Below, one piece after another: positions 9,549 through 18,513 of a stretch of 64,000 nt of DNA. A program made the translations under genes and the position numbers. The notes beneath the pieces were generated by a model. It saw only the letters and a list, made by a program, of their open reading frames with translations. It was not told the origin of the DNA and searched no databases. Origin of the DNA: Nocardioides currus (GTDB lineage Bacteria; Actinomycetota; Actinomycetes; Propionibacteriales; Nocardioidaceae); NCBI RefSeq assembly GCF_003057875.1, contig NZ_PYXZ01000001.1:310001-374000 (forward strand), written 5' to 3'. The first letter of the stretch is position 1. Each line of letters begins with the position of its first letter.

Positions 9549-10460
9549 ATGTGCGAGCGTGACGGTGTGATGGGTATCAGCGACTCTCGCGAGCTCCGAG
9601 GCACAGCCATGGCGTGGCTCGACGAGCGTACGGATCCGAGAGTTGATTTCGGATGGCTTTCGACTTTCACCTACGACGGCAGTCGGATACCGCTCATGGA
9701 TCGCCAACGGGGAATCCGTAAACCGGCCGGCATGGACGCCGCGTTGGCAATTCGTACCACGTTCACGCCGCCGAATCAGCTCCCGCCGTACAACGATGAG
9801 ATCGGGGCAGACGGTCTCCAGCGGTACAAGTACCGAGGCACCGACCCCGATCACCCCGAGAACGTCGCGCTTCGTCGCGCGATGGAGCAACGACTTCCGT
9901 TGATCTGGTTCGTGGGAGTGGCCTCCGGACTTTACGAGCCGATCTATCCCGTGTACGTCATCGGCGAGGAGCAGGCAGAACTACAGTTCGCTCTCGCAGT
10001 TGACGAAGGCCAGCGGTTCATCACCCCCGGCACTCCCATGGACGACACGACTCGGCGTTACGTCGAGCGCATCACGAGGGCGCGACTCCATCAGCGGGTG
10101 TTCCGGATGCAGGTGCTCTTGGCCTACACGGACCGCTGCGCGGTCTGTCGTCTCAAGCACCCCACACTCCTCGATGCGGCTCACATCATCGGCGACGCCG
10201 AGGAGGGGGAGCCGGTTGTTCCCAACGGGATGAGCATGTGCAAGATCCACCACGCGGCGTTCGACCAGAACTTCCTCGGCGTCTCGCCCGACCTCACGGT
10301 CGCGATCAATCGCGATCTCATGGAGGAGGTCGACGGGCCGATGCTCAAGCACGGGCTCCAAGAGATGCACGGCATCCGCCTGCATGTCCCGACCAGTCGA
10401 GCGCAGCGACCCGATCCCGAGAGGTTGGCCGCCCGCTACGAGACGTTCCTGGCTGGCTGA
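9549..10460 (+). CDS. HNH endonuclease, last gene of the operon
   Basis: The ORF gives 303 residues from ATG 9549. A second ATG at 9570 (MGISDSREL) is an equally plausible start. The HNH module is at about residues 197-245: CAVC, then DAAHII, VVPNGMSMC and KIHHAAFDQN, matching the Cys-x2-Cys plus His-Asn-His arrangement of the HNH_2 group common in phage-defence loci. The N-terminal 190 residues include a central segment of strands (LIWFVGV, IYPVYVIGE) that often precedes HNH_2 as a sensing or DNA-reading domain. It lies 21-42 bases after the second helicase and is therefore likely co-transcribed. In Zorya type II an HNH protein (ZorE) is the effector, and this gene may play the same part. 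Its stop faces the vsr stop across 17 bases. Confidence 0.88.
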   Translation: MCERDGVMGISDSRELRGTAMAWLDERTDPRVDFGWLSTFTYDGSRIPLMDRQRGIRKPAGMDAALAIRTTFTPPNQLPPYNDEIGADGLQRYKYRGTDPDHPENVALRRAMEQRLPLIWFVGVASGLYEPIYPVYVIGEEQAELQFALAVDEGQRFITPGTPMDDTTRRYVERITRARLHQRVFRMQVLLAYTDRCAVCRLKHPTLLDAAHIIGDAEEGEPVVPNGMSMCKIHHAAFDQNFLGVSPDLTVAINRDLMEEVDGPMLKHGLQEMHGIRLHVPTSRAQRPDPERLAARYETFLAG

Positions 10461-10477
10461 CGCACGTAGCCACAGAG

Positions 10478-10891
10478 TCAGACTGCGGACTGCTCGACTG
10501 CAACGCGGATCCGGTGCACCGCGTCTGGCGGCTCTTCGTGCTCCCAGACTCGGATGACGTTCCACCCGAGCTGAGCCAGTGCGGCTCTGTTGCGGTTGTC
10601 CCGCTCGATGTTGGCATCGAGCTTCGCGCGCCACCAGTCGGCGTTGTTCTTCGGTGCCGTCGCGTGCACCGGACAGCCGTGCCAGAAACAGCCGTCCACG
10701 AACACGACCACGCGCCGACGCGTGAAGACGATGTCACCGCGGCACCGCAGCGACGGTTCGAGGCGGAAGTCGACCCGATAGCGATATCCGAGAGCATGGA
10801 GCTGCCGACGGATGGCCAGCTCGATCGATGTGTCCCGCCGCCCTTGGCTCTTCATCCGACGGCGGACGACATCGTCGAGCGGCTCTGGCAT
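10478..10891 (-). CDS. vsr: Very short patch repair (Vsr) endonuclease
   Basis: The 137-residue protein is a full-length Vsr. It nicks 5' of the T in T:G mismatches produced when 5-methylcytosine deaminates. Visible family motifs are the SIELAIRRQLHALGYRYR helix, RGDIVFTRRRVVVFVDGCFWHGCP (metal-binding Asp and catalytic His region, with the Cys/His zinc site), and LGWNVIRVWEHE at the end. The ATG at 10891 shares its A with the TGA of the upstream methyltransferase, so the two are translationally coupled as expected for a dcm-vsr pair. It is the last gene of the DISARM operon. Confidence 0.93.
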   Translation of the reverse strand: MPEPLDDVVRRRMKSQGRRDTSIELAIRRQLHALGYRYRVDFRLEPSLRCRGDIVFTRRRVVVFVDGCFWHGCPVHATAPKNNADWWRAKLDANIERDNRNRAALAQLGWNVIRVWEHEEPPDAVHRIRVAVEQSAV

Positions 10892-12039
10892 CAGACTGAC
10901 GACATGTGTTCGATGTGGGCGCGCAGGTCGTCCACGAAGTCCGGTCGACGTCGCAGATTGCTGGCGACCAGACGGGTGGTGAATCCGCGGGTCGCGTTGA
11001 GACTCAATGGGTCGGCACCGTGGTCGGTGAGCAGGCGCGCGAGAGTCTGTTGCGGTCGTATGGCGAGCGGACGCTCCGAAAGTGACCACTCCTCTCGAAG
11101 GCCAGATACGGAACTCGCGGCCGCGGGCCAACGACGTCCGACATCGAGGGGCTTCCGAGCCACATCGACAGGTGAACGCGGCTCCACGAGACCCCGACCG
11201 ATCCACGTCGCGACCGGCACTGAAACTGCGTTACCGACCATCTTCCACCGAATGCCGTCTTTGGCTCCCAGGTCGGTCCACCCGGCTCGAAAGCCCTGCA
11301 GCCGCTCGCCAGCCCGGACGCTCGGTCGGGTGATCGCACGACCCGCGTCGGCGCCGACCCGCCAGACCGCAGGCGGTGAGGCGATGCCGAGCTTCGACCC
11401 GCCCTTCAGCGTCGGCGTGACGCCATCGCCCCATCCGACACCACGATTGCCTTCCGTCCAGTAGAAGCCGTAAGCGGAGTGACCCCGACGTGTCGTCGGG
11501 AGCCCCGCCTCGTCGGCGAAGAGCACCCCGCGCGGGTCCTCGGTCCGCGAAGCAACGAGCAACACACGCCGGCGACGCTGGCGTAGCCCGAAGTGCTGCG
11601 AGTCGACGGTCCGATAGGCCCAGTTCCACCCTCGGTCGTCGAACCAGTCGACGATGAACGCCATCGCCGCTCCGCCACCGAGGCTGAGCATGTTCGGCAC
11701 GTTCTCGAGGACCACCCACCGCGGTGGCGTGCGTTCGATGAGCCGGAGTGCTTCACGCACCAGGCCGGACTCGCTGCCGTCGATTCCGGCGGTACGACCG
11801 ACCTGACTGAGGTCCGTACACGGGAAACCGGCCGTGACCACATCCACGGCCGGAATCGAAGCAACCTTGCGGATGTCACCGACCACCTCGGCGTCGAAGC
11901 GCTTGCGCAAGATCGCAGCTGCTGGATCCCAGTACTCGCAGAGCAGCTCCGTCGACGCGCCCGCGCGTTCGAGTCCCAGCTCGAGACCGCCGATTCCCGA
12001 GAAGAGACCTACCGTGCGCACGCGAGCATCCTCGAGCAC
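10891..12039 (-). CDS. DNA C5-cytosine methyltransferase in DISARM operon
   Basis: This 382-residue enzyme starts at GTG 12039 (a GTG at 12021 is also possible). C5-methyltransferase motifs are in order: I (GLFSGIGGLELGLERAG), IV with the catalytic cysteine (GFPCTDLSQVGRT), VI (ENVPNML), VIII (QRRRR), and IX/X near the C-terminus (IRWKMVGNAVSVPVATWIG). It methylates cytosine at an unknown site. Class 2 DISARM uses a C5 enzyme (DrmMII), and here one sits downstream of drmC in an operon that already has the class 1 adenine enzyme. It follows drmC by 18 bases and overlaps vsr by one base. Whether it is a functional DrmMII or a solitary Dcm-Vsr cassette cannot be decided from sequence alone. Confidence 0.93.
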   Translation of the reverse strand: MLEDARVRTVGLFSGIGGLELGLERAGASTELLCEYWDPAAAILRKRFDAEVVGDIRKVASIPAVDVVTAGFPCTDLSQVGRTAGIDGSESGLVREALRLIERTPPRWVVLENVPNMLSLGGGAAMAFIVDWFDDRGWNWAYRTVDSQHFGLRQRRRRVLLVASRTEDPRGVLFADEAGLPTTRRGHSAYGFYWTEGNRGVGWGDGVTPTLKGGSKLGIASPPAVWRVGADAGRAITRPSVRAGERLQGFRAGWTDLGAKDGIRWKMVGNAVSVPVATWIGRGLVEPRSPVDVARKPLDVGRRWPAAASSVSGLREEWSLSERPLAIRPQQTLARLLTDHGADPLSLNATRGFTTRLVASNLRRRPDFVDDLRAHIEHMSSV

Positions 12040-12057
12040 GCGACGTCCTGTGGCAAC

Positions 12058-12762
12058 TCAGTAGTCCACAAGGACGTGATGCTGACGCAGAGTCTCCAAC
12101 TGGGTCGTGATGCCTCGCGCGATCGATGGGTCACGGGAGAGGAGCCCGCATTCTAGGTTCCGCTTTGCTGCAGCATCCGAGAAGTTCGCGCTGGTGACGA
12201 ACGAGGCTCCCTCGTCGACCACGACGAACTTCGCGTGCTGTCGTGGCGGATACTGGGAATCGTCGGTCAGCGCATACGTCCAAAGCCGTGCCCCGGGCAG
12301 CTGCTGAAGCAGCCGCTCGCGCGTCTCCTGCTGCATCTTCCGATCGACGACGACGGTCACACGAACTCCCCGCACGACGGCGTTGGCGAGAGCGGTGAGG
12401 TATACGGACCCCCAAGACGCCGAATACGTCGCAGCAAGCACCGTCGACTGGGCCTCGTTGATGAGCTCGGCAACGGCCAGCGTCGTCCGCCCCTCACCAC
12501 CAGGGACGCTGGGACACGTCCACACCGTCTCGAGTGGGTCCGGGCGAGGCACGGACGCGATGCCGTCGAGGACGGCTGCGGCCAGCTCCACTGCACCCTG
12601 GTCCGCGAGCAGACGACCGAGGAGTTCCTTCACCTGGCTTCGATGGTCGGAATAGGCACGCTTGGCAGCTAGGTGCGGCAGTCGTCGTTGCCGTAGTTCC
12701 GCGGCGATCCAGCCCGCTTCCTCTGCGCTCAGCAACGCGCCGAGCTCCCCCACAGCGGACAC
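12058..12762 (-). CDS. drmC: DISARM protein DrmC, phospholipase D-like
   Basis: This 234-residue protein has a PLD-family domain. The HxK motif and the downstream Asn/Ser are visible in RQHAKFVVVDEG followed by FVTSANFSDAAAKRNLECG (about residues 180-215), and the N-terminal half has an alpha/beta pattern with VLAATYSASWGSVYLTAL. Only one HKD-like motif is present, as in other DrmC proteins, so an active site would need a dimer. The start is GTG 12762, one base after the drmB stop. DrmC is reported to be dispensable for part of DISARM activity, and its substrate is unknown. Confidence 0.9.
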   Translation of the reverse strand: MSAVGELGALLSAEEAGWIAAELRQRRLPHLAAKRAYSDHRSQVKELLGRLLADQGAVELAAAVLDGIASVPRPDPLETVWTCPSVPGGEGRTTLAVAELINEAQSTVLAATYSASWGSVYLTALANAVVRGVRVTVVVDRKMQQETRERLLQQLPGARLWTYALTDDSQYPPRQHAKFVVVDEGASFVTSANFSDAAAKRNLECGLLSRDPSIARGITTQLETLRQHHVLVDY

Positions 12763-12763
12763 C

Positions 12764-14848
12764 TCAGATGCCCTCCGTCAGGAGGGCGAGCAAGCCCGGG
12801 GTCACGACGGCCGGATCGGTCGTCAGGCCCAGCAGGAGCCGCCGATCGAGGAAGCGGTTGGTGCGCTCGCAGCTCGTCTCGCTCACGAAGAGACAGAAGT
12901 GGCAGGCGGCCCCGTGGAGGAACTCCTCCTTGTCAGTGGGCAGGCGGTGTGAACAGATCGGGTCGGATGAGCAGCGCTGCCCACGCCGGAGCGCATCGGC
13001 GACCAGCTTGCCGAGCTTCTCGGGCCGGGCCAGGTCGACGAGACCACCGAGCGTTCCCTCGCTGTCCGACGCCGTGGTGGTGATCAGCAGGCCCGCAGCG
13101 GGGTCTTGCCCCTCCCCCGCGGGCCAGGCATAGATGCGCTCGGTCAGGCTGGCCGAGCCGTAACCGCTGGACATCGCGGCCTCACGGATGAGCAGGTGTG
13201 ACAACGTGTGGATCGCCCAATATCGCGGAGCCGGGAAGCGGGAGTCCGGGTCGATGTCGCCGGCCGTCTTGCTGGTGCGACGACGGAAGTTGATGCGATG
13301 CGCATCTCGGAATGCCGTCCACACCGGAAGTGCCTTGACCTGGTCCTCCCACCCTGCGACGGCTGTTTCCTCGAAGCGGATGAAGACACCTTCGCCACGG
13401 TCCTCCGTCGCGGGCACCCAGGTCGGCCGGCCGTTGCGGTTCAGAGGAGCCACCCGAGCAGAGGCGTCGTCGATGCGGTCGAGTGCGTCGATCCGGGTGA
13501 ACCCGATGAAGGCGTTGACCTTCTTCAACTTCTCCACTGCGACGACCGAGGAGACGATCGAGGTCAGAGCGGGCGGCACCTCGCGGCGCACAGCGCGGAA
13601 GTCCATGGATCCGCTGTGCCGCGTGTACTTCCGTTCGTCTGTGAGCACCGTCCACTCGGGACCGAGGACGGTCAAGGGGTCAGCACGCCGCTCGGCGGAC
13701 ATCGCCTTGGGGATGGTCCCGCCGTTCTTGACCACTTCGATGGCGTCCCAAAGCACGTCTTCGTCCACGTCGTCGAGGGCATCAGTCTGAGCCTGCGCCC
13801 CCACCGCCATCTTGAACATGGGGACGGCGGCTTTCACGGTCACTCCGGCCAGCAACGCCTGAGGAAGTGCCAGTAGGAGCGGAACGACGTCCGCCGCTGA
13901 CGTGGCTTCCTCGCGCGGGAGCGCCAAGAGTCCGAGTGTCGAAGCGAACCACTGATTAGCAGCACCGAGCATCATCAGACGACCCGGCTGGCCGCAGGCA
14001 TAGAAGGCGTCGAGGTGCGCATGGCGGCCCCGGCAGTGCGGCAGCTTGTCGACCGCCTTCGGGCCGGTGGCCTCGAGCATTCCGCGAGACGCACCGCAGG
14101 AGACACACATGATCTGCACGTCCGGACCGATGTTGCTCTTCCACTCCCGCATCCGCAGCTGCGGGATCTTGGCTTTCCGGCACGACGCACCCCGGTGGAC
14201 CCATGGCCCGTACGGGAACTCGTCCAGGTGCCCGTTGGTGCACGCGACCAGGTAGCGCGCAGGAACGGCCGGCTGGTCCTTCGGCTTGCGCGACGTCTGC
14301 TTCCCGTCGCCACCCCACCCGGTGCACTTGCGATGCAAGAACTGAGCCTGGTCTGGACGGAACCTGTTCACGTTCACGTAGCTGAATTGTTCGTGCGAAA
14401 CGGGCGCCAGCATGTTGCAACCAGTGCACCGTAGCCACTGCGGAAAGATGCGGCCCGGAATTCCGAGATCGATCGCCTCCGATCCGGCGTGTCCTCGCTC
14501 TTCCGGTGCCCACGGCGGCTTGCGGAGTTCCGCGACCTGGCTTCCGAGGTGCGCACGCACCAACTCCAGCAGTCGTGGCTCGGCGATCACCTCCGCCGGG
14601 CCGGGCCGACGATCGTAGATCGGCTCCCATGCATCGAGCCCGTGCGGCATGACCGACAGGTGCGGGAGGTCGACCGTCGCGCCGATTCCGTTGGTGTAGA
14701 GCATCGCCGACGGGCGGATCGAGCCAACGCGGGCGCGGTTCTTCGGCTGGTTCGCTTCGACGTCGGCGATCGGGTCCAGCGGCGACCCGCCTATGACCAA
14801 CGGATCGATCGCGGCGACGAGGCCGTTCTCTGCGGGAACGTCGGTCAC
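12764..14848 (-). CDS. drmB: DISARM protein DrmB (DUF1998)
   Basis: The GTG at 14848 overlaps the drmA stop (GTGA) and gives 694 residues. The frame is open further upstream, but only inside drmA. The protein has several Cys pairs typical of DrmB (RCTGCNML, CVSCGASRG), and the C-terminal DUF1998 region with IHTLSHLLIREAAMSSGYGSASLTERIYA and the end motif ACHFCLFVSETSCERTNRFLDRRLL. DrmA and DrmB form the core complex of DISARM that engages incoming DNA. The gene order drmA-drmB-drmC is the canonical one. Confidence 0.95.
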   Translation of the reverse strand: MTDVPAENGLVAAIDPLVIGGSPLDPIADVEANQPKNRARVGSIRPSAMLYTNGIGATVDLPHLSVMPHGLDAWEPIYDRRPGPAEVIAEPRLLELVRAHLGSQVAELRKPPWAPEERGHAGSEAIDLGIPGRIFPQWLRCTGCNMLAPVSHEQFSYVNVNRFRPDQAQFLHRKCTGWGGDGKQTSRKPKDQPAVPARYLVACTNGHLDEFPYGPWVHRGASCRKAKIPQLRMREWKSNIGPDVQIMCVSCGASRGMLEATGPKAVDKLPHCRGRHAHLDAFYACGQPGRLMMLGAANQWFASTLGLLALPREEATSAADVVPLLLALPQALLAGVTVKAAVPMFKMAVGAQAQTDALDDVDEDVLWDAIEVVKNGGTIPKAMSAERRADPLTVLGPEWTVLTDERKYTRHSGSMDFRAVRREVPPALTSIVSSVVAVEKLKKVNAFIGFTRIDALDRIDDASARVAPLNRNGRPTWVPATEDRGEGVFIRFEETAVAGWEDQVKALPVWTAFRDAHRINFRRRTSKTAGDIDPDSRFPAPRYWAIHTLSHLLIREAAMSSGYGSASLTERIYAWPAGEGQDPAAGLLITTTASDSEGTLGGLVDLARPEKLGKLVADALRRGQRCSSDPICSHRLPTDKEEFLHGAACHFCLFVSETSCERTNRFLDRRLLLGLTTDPAVVTPGLLALLTEGI

Positions 14849-17800
14849 GTCGTCACCTCGGGGATGTGCCATTCGGGGCTGTCGAGCGGTTCCTTGAACG
14901 CCAGCCGGTTTGCGCTGGGGCTCACGAGCAGGTTGATCTCGGGCTGCACCTCCCGCATCGAGTTCGCGACGACGAAGACCCTGTCGGCGACTGACGGCAA
15001 GGTGTCTTCGGGACTGATGAGCAGAGGCCATGAGACCTCCTTCTTCGGGCGACGCTCGTACACCAGGGCGCCGCTGGCGTTCGCAGCCTTGTCGTGCCAG
15101 CGGTCCATGCGCTGTACGAGCTTGTCGCGCATTCGTTTGGCCTCGCCCGCGTCATCGACGGCCCGCGTGGCGCGAGCCACCAGCTGGTCGATCAGATCTT
15201 CGACGACCGGCATCTTGGAGAGGATCTCGCCTGCTCCCCGCTCGGGCGAAAGAGACCCACCCGAGCGCAGATCCGCGACGCGGGCCGCGCTGACCAGGAC
15301 GCCCATGAGTCCGCGCTCCATCGCGGTCTCGGAGTACGGCGTGACGCTGAGCGCCTCGACCTGGGCGTAGAAGGTCTCGTGATAATGGCGGAACTGCTCG
15401 AAGTGGGCCATGTCCCGCGGTCGCGCCCAGTTGGCTAGCGACACGACCAACCCGGGCTTGCGGGCATCACGCCCGACGCGGGACGAAGCCTGGATGTACT
15501 CCGCTGTGTTCTTCGGTTGGCCGACGACGAGCATCAGCCCGAGCCTGGGAACGTCCACGCCGACCTGGAGCATGGAGGTCGCCAGCACGACGTCGTACGG
15601 GCGCTCCGGCGAGCTCGGGGAGGGCTTCCTGGCCTCCACTGCCTCCCTGAAGGCCTTCGCGTACGCCTGCTTGCCGTGGGTACTCCATCGCTCGCGAGTG
15701 AAGGGCAATGCGAGTCGGTCGAGGGTCTTGGAGATGTCCTCGGCAGAGATCCGCGACGTCAGCTCGCCGATGTTGAGCCGCGCGAAGTCGTTGGTCCGCT
15801 TCGGGAACGGCTCGGTGTTTCCCGCGACTCGCATCGTGACGTCGTCGTCGAGGTAGCGCCGCATGCCAGCGAGTTCCCGCGTCGCGCTGAAGTAGCCGAC
15901 GGTGGTCATGTAGGGGTCTGCCGAGTCCCCGTGGTTGTCGAGGAGCTTCTGACCGGCGAGGAGGAGTACCTCCGACAGTCGGATCTCGGCGAGGGTCAGC
16001 CTGATGCCGTGGGCACAGATGCCGAGGTACTTGCGACCCGGGTCCTCGTCGGTGACCTTCTTCTCGCTGGAGAAGAAGGTGTCGCGCACATCGAGCACCT
16101 GCGGGGGGAACACATCGACCCCGCGCCCGTAGAGCGCACGCACCTGGTTCTCCGCATTGCGGACGGTCGCGGTGGAGGCGATGACCAGCGGTCGTACGTT
16201 CTGTCCCTTCTGCGCGTAAGACGACAGCAGGTCGACGGCGTTCTCGAAGACCCCGACTGCCGTGCCGAGCGCACCGGTGATGAGGTGCAGCTCGTCCTGG
16301 ATGATCAGGTCCGGTGGTCGCAGCCTCCTCGCGGGCTGGATGGCCACCTTGGGATAGGAGACCCCGTTCTCACTCTTGGGGTTGTGGGACTGCCCGGGGC
16401 AGGAGCCGTGGGAGTCTGGGTGGCGGTAGCCGTGCCGAGGGCACCATTCGGCGACGTAGCCGAAGAGACTCGCCGCCTCGCCTTCCCGGGCCAGTCGGGC
16501 GAACTTGTCGACGGTGGCGAGCAGGAACGTCGGCGGGTTGCGGTAGATCTCGTCGTCGACGGTGGTGATCGGCAGCGGTCCGTCGGCGTCGCCGTCGATC
16601 GCGAACGGGCAGTCGTCGTGCCGGTCGCCGCAGTAGACCGCGATCCGCTCGCGGGTCTTCACCGTGTGGACGTCGCGTTTGGGGTCGATCTTCGTGCCGC
16701 ACCACGGGCAGCGCTGGAGTTGCAGAACCGTGAGCCCGAACGCACGGACGCTGTCATTGCTGCGGACCGCCTGGACCTGGGCTTCGGCTTCCGTGTAACG
16801 CTTGGGGCTCACCGCCGACCCGACCCAAAGGCCGATGCTGAAGGGCTTCTCGCCCCACGTCGCCGGGTCCTCCTGGCGGATCAGCTCGGCGGCGCACACC
16901 AGCGCTGCGGCACGTTGGAACTGCTGTGAGGTGAGCAGTCGCAGTGTGTAGCGCATCAGCACGGCGACGCCGTCTCGGCCATCGAGGACTCCGTCGTCTG
17001 TCTCCAGGTCTCCCTGGAGACGGCGGACGGCGAACGTGAAGGCAGCCAGACCGAGGTACGCCTCCGTCTTGCCGCCGCCGGTCGGGAAGAAGAGCAGCTC
17101 GACGTTGGCCGCGTGACCGCTGCGGTAGGGATGAGCCGGGTCAGTGAGCGCGGGCAGCTGGAGAAGGATGAACGCAAGCTGGAACGGACGCCACGACGCC
17201 GTCTTGTCGCCCTCGGCCTCGACGGCCGACAGGGCATCGTCGATCGACAGGTCGTCGTCGGCTGCCCGCTTCGCGGCGACCTGGCTTCGGATGCGCTGAT
17301 CGCGCATGGCGCGGTTCATGAAGCGGAACGCCGTCAGCGCTTCGCCACCCTGAGAGAGGAGTTGGACGCCTTCGGCCAGCCGATCGGCCACCAATTGGGC
17401 TTCGGCGATCGCATCAACCGCGATGTCGCGAAGATGTTCGGGCAACTCGTCCGCTGCCGCCTGCTGACCGTGAAGCCACTCGAGGTAGCCCTCGACCAGC
17501 GGGCCAAACGCTGCCTCGGCCTGCTCGGCCTCGAGCTCGGCGAGCTTGCGCATCGAGGGGACGGCCGCGCCGGCGGAGCCGGCGATCGTCTGCGGGACCT
17601 CGGCAGTCGGCAGCCAGGTGGTCTCTACGGACCTCGCCAGCCGAATGCCGTTACCGTCCTCGTCGACTGGCTCGTCCCACGTCACGGAGGCGGTGCGACC
17701 GATGGCGAACTCGAGCCGATGCCGGTACTGGAGGTCGAGGCGCTGTCGCTCCTCGTCGACCTCGTCGTAGTCAGCTACAAGCACATCACGTGTCGGCAAA

Positions 17801-18513
17801 AACACCGCCTCGCCGCTCTCTGCCTCGACTCGGAGCTTGGTCTGGAAAAGCCAGTCGCCTGGCGGCGCATCCATGCCGGTGACCCGGTCGTTGCTGAGCG
17901 CGAGTTCGACGATGACCCGGTCAGTCCGCGGGAAGAGTTCGACGCGGAGCGTGACGTCGTCGTCGAGTGTGATCGGAGCGAGGACGACGTGCTCATCGTG
18001 GCCGCGGACATCGAGCTGCGCCGTCTTCTCTACGGGAGTCCGCTTCGACCACTGGAACTTGCGGCCCTCCTCGTTCTCCTTACGGAATGAGGCGTACCGA
18101 CCCCAGCTCGCGGTGACGATGAGAACGTCGCAACCACGCGGCACTTGGAACCGCAGCCCCATCGACGACGGAAAGGTCAGCGCCCCCTTGGGCCCCTCGT
18201 CCCGCTCCTCATCGTCATCGGCAGTACTCGGTTCCTCGTCCGTGAGCACCGGAACACCGCGCTGCCCCTGAGTGGTCGGATCGATGTCAGTGATGCCTTG
18301 CCCGGTCTCGTTGGGGTCTGCACCGTCATCCGTCGCTTGCAGCGGACCCACTTGGTTCGGATCGATGGTCACCGGCGCCAGTCCACCGACCGCGTAGGCC
18401 GCTCGCGGCGTCCCCATGATCTCCTCGTCATTGCCGTTGCGCGGCCCGAGCAACTCCCGTTCAATCAAAGCGATTAGTTCGGAACGGACAATGGTCGACG
18501 GACTCACACTCAT
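14845..18513 (-). CDS. drmA: DISARM helicase DrmA
   Basis: The 1222-residue protein has an ATG at 18513 that shares one base with the drmMI stop. After a poorly conserved 450-residue N-terminal region come the helicase motifs: LLFFPTGGGKTEAYLGLAAF (Walker A, about 476), LIIQDELHLITGALGT (DExH as DELH, about 739), and VVLATSMLQVGVDVPRLGLM plus EYIQASSRVGRDARKPG (motifs V and VI). A Cys pair sits in RCPWCGTKI. The DELH and the QASSRVGR motif are characteristic of DrmA. It pairs with DrmB to load on unmodified DNA. I see no frameshift or missing motif. Confidence 0.95.
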   Translation of the reverse strand: MSVSPSTIVRSELIALIERELLGPRNGNDEEIMGTPRAAYAVGGLAPVTIDPNQVGPLQATDDGADPNETGQGITDIDPTTQGQRGVPVLTDEEPSTADDDEERDEGPKGALTFPSSMGLRFQVPRGCDVLIVTASWGRYASFRKENEEGRKFQWSKRTPVEKTAQLDVRGHDEHVVLAPITLDDDVTLRVELFPRTDRVIVELALSNDRVTGMDAPPGDWLFQTKLRVEAESGEAVFLPTRDVLVADYDEVDEERQRLDLQYRHRLEFAIGRTASVTWDEPVDEDGNGIRLARSVETTWLPTAEVPQTIAGSAGAAVPSMRKLAELEAEQAEAAFGPLVEGYLEWLHGQQAAADELPEHLRDIAVDAIAEAQLVADRLAEGVQLLSQGGEALTAFRFMNRAMRDQRIRSQVAAKRAADDDLSIDDALSAVEAEGDKTASWRPFQLAFILLQLPALTDPAHPYRSGHAANVELLFFPTGGGKTEAYLGLAAFTFAVRRLQGDLETDDGVLDGRDGVAVLMRYTLRLLTSQQFQRAAALVCAAELIRQEDPATWGEKPFSIGLWVGSAVSPKRYTEAEAQVQAVRSNDSVRAFGLTVLQLQRCPWCGTKIDPKRDVHTVKTRERIAVYCGDRHDDCPFAIDGDADGPLPITTVDDEIYRNPPTFLLATVDKFARLAREGEAASLFGYVAEWCPRHGYRHPDSHGSCPGQSHNPKSENGVSYPKVAIQPARRLRPPDLIIQDELHLITGALGTAVGVFENAVDLLSSYAQKGQNVRPLVIASTATVRNAENQVRALYGRGVDVFPPQVLDVRDTFFSSEKKVTDEDPGRKYLGICAHGIRLTLAEIRLSEVLLLAGQKLLDNHGDSADPYMTTVGYFSATRELAGMRRYLDDDVTMRVAGNTEPFPKRTNDFARLNIGELTSRISAEDISKTLDRLALPFTRERWSTHGKQAYAKAFREAVEARKPSPSSPERPYDVVLATSMLQVGVDVPRLGLMLVVGQPKNTAEYIQASSRVGRDARKPGLVVSLANWARPRDMAHFEQFRHYHETFYAQVEALSVTPYSETAMERGLMGVLVSAARVADLRSGGSLSPERGAGEILSKMPVVEDLIDQLVARATRAVDDAGEAKRMRDKLVQRMDRWHDKAANASGALVYERRPKKEVSWPLLISPEDTLPSVADRVFVVANSMREVQPEINLLVSPSANRLAFKEPLDSPEWHIPEVTT

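Noticed and set aside
10891-12039. Independent restriction-modification system
   Set aside because: No restriction endonuclease gene is paired with the C5 enzyme; it overlaps vsr and follows drmC in the same operon.
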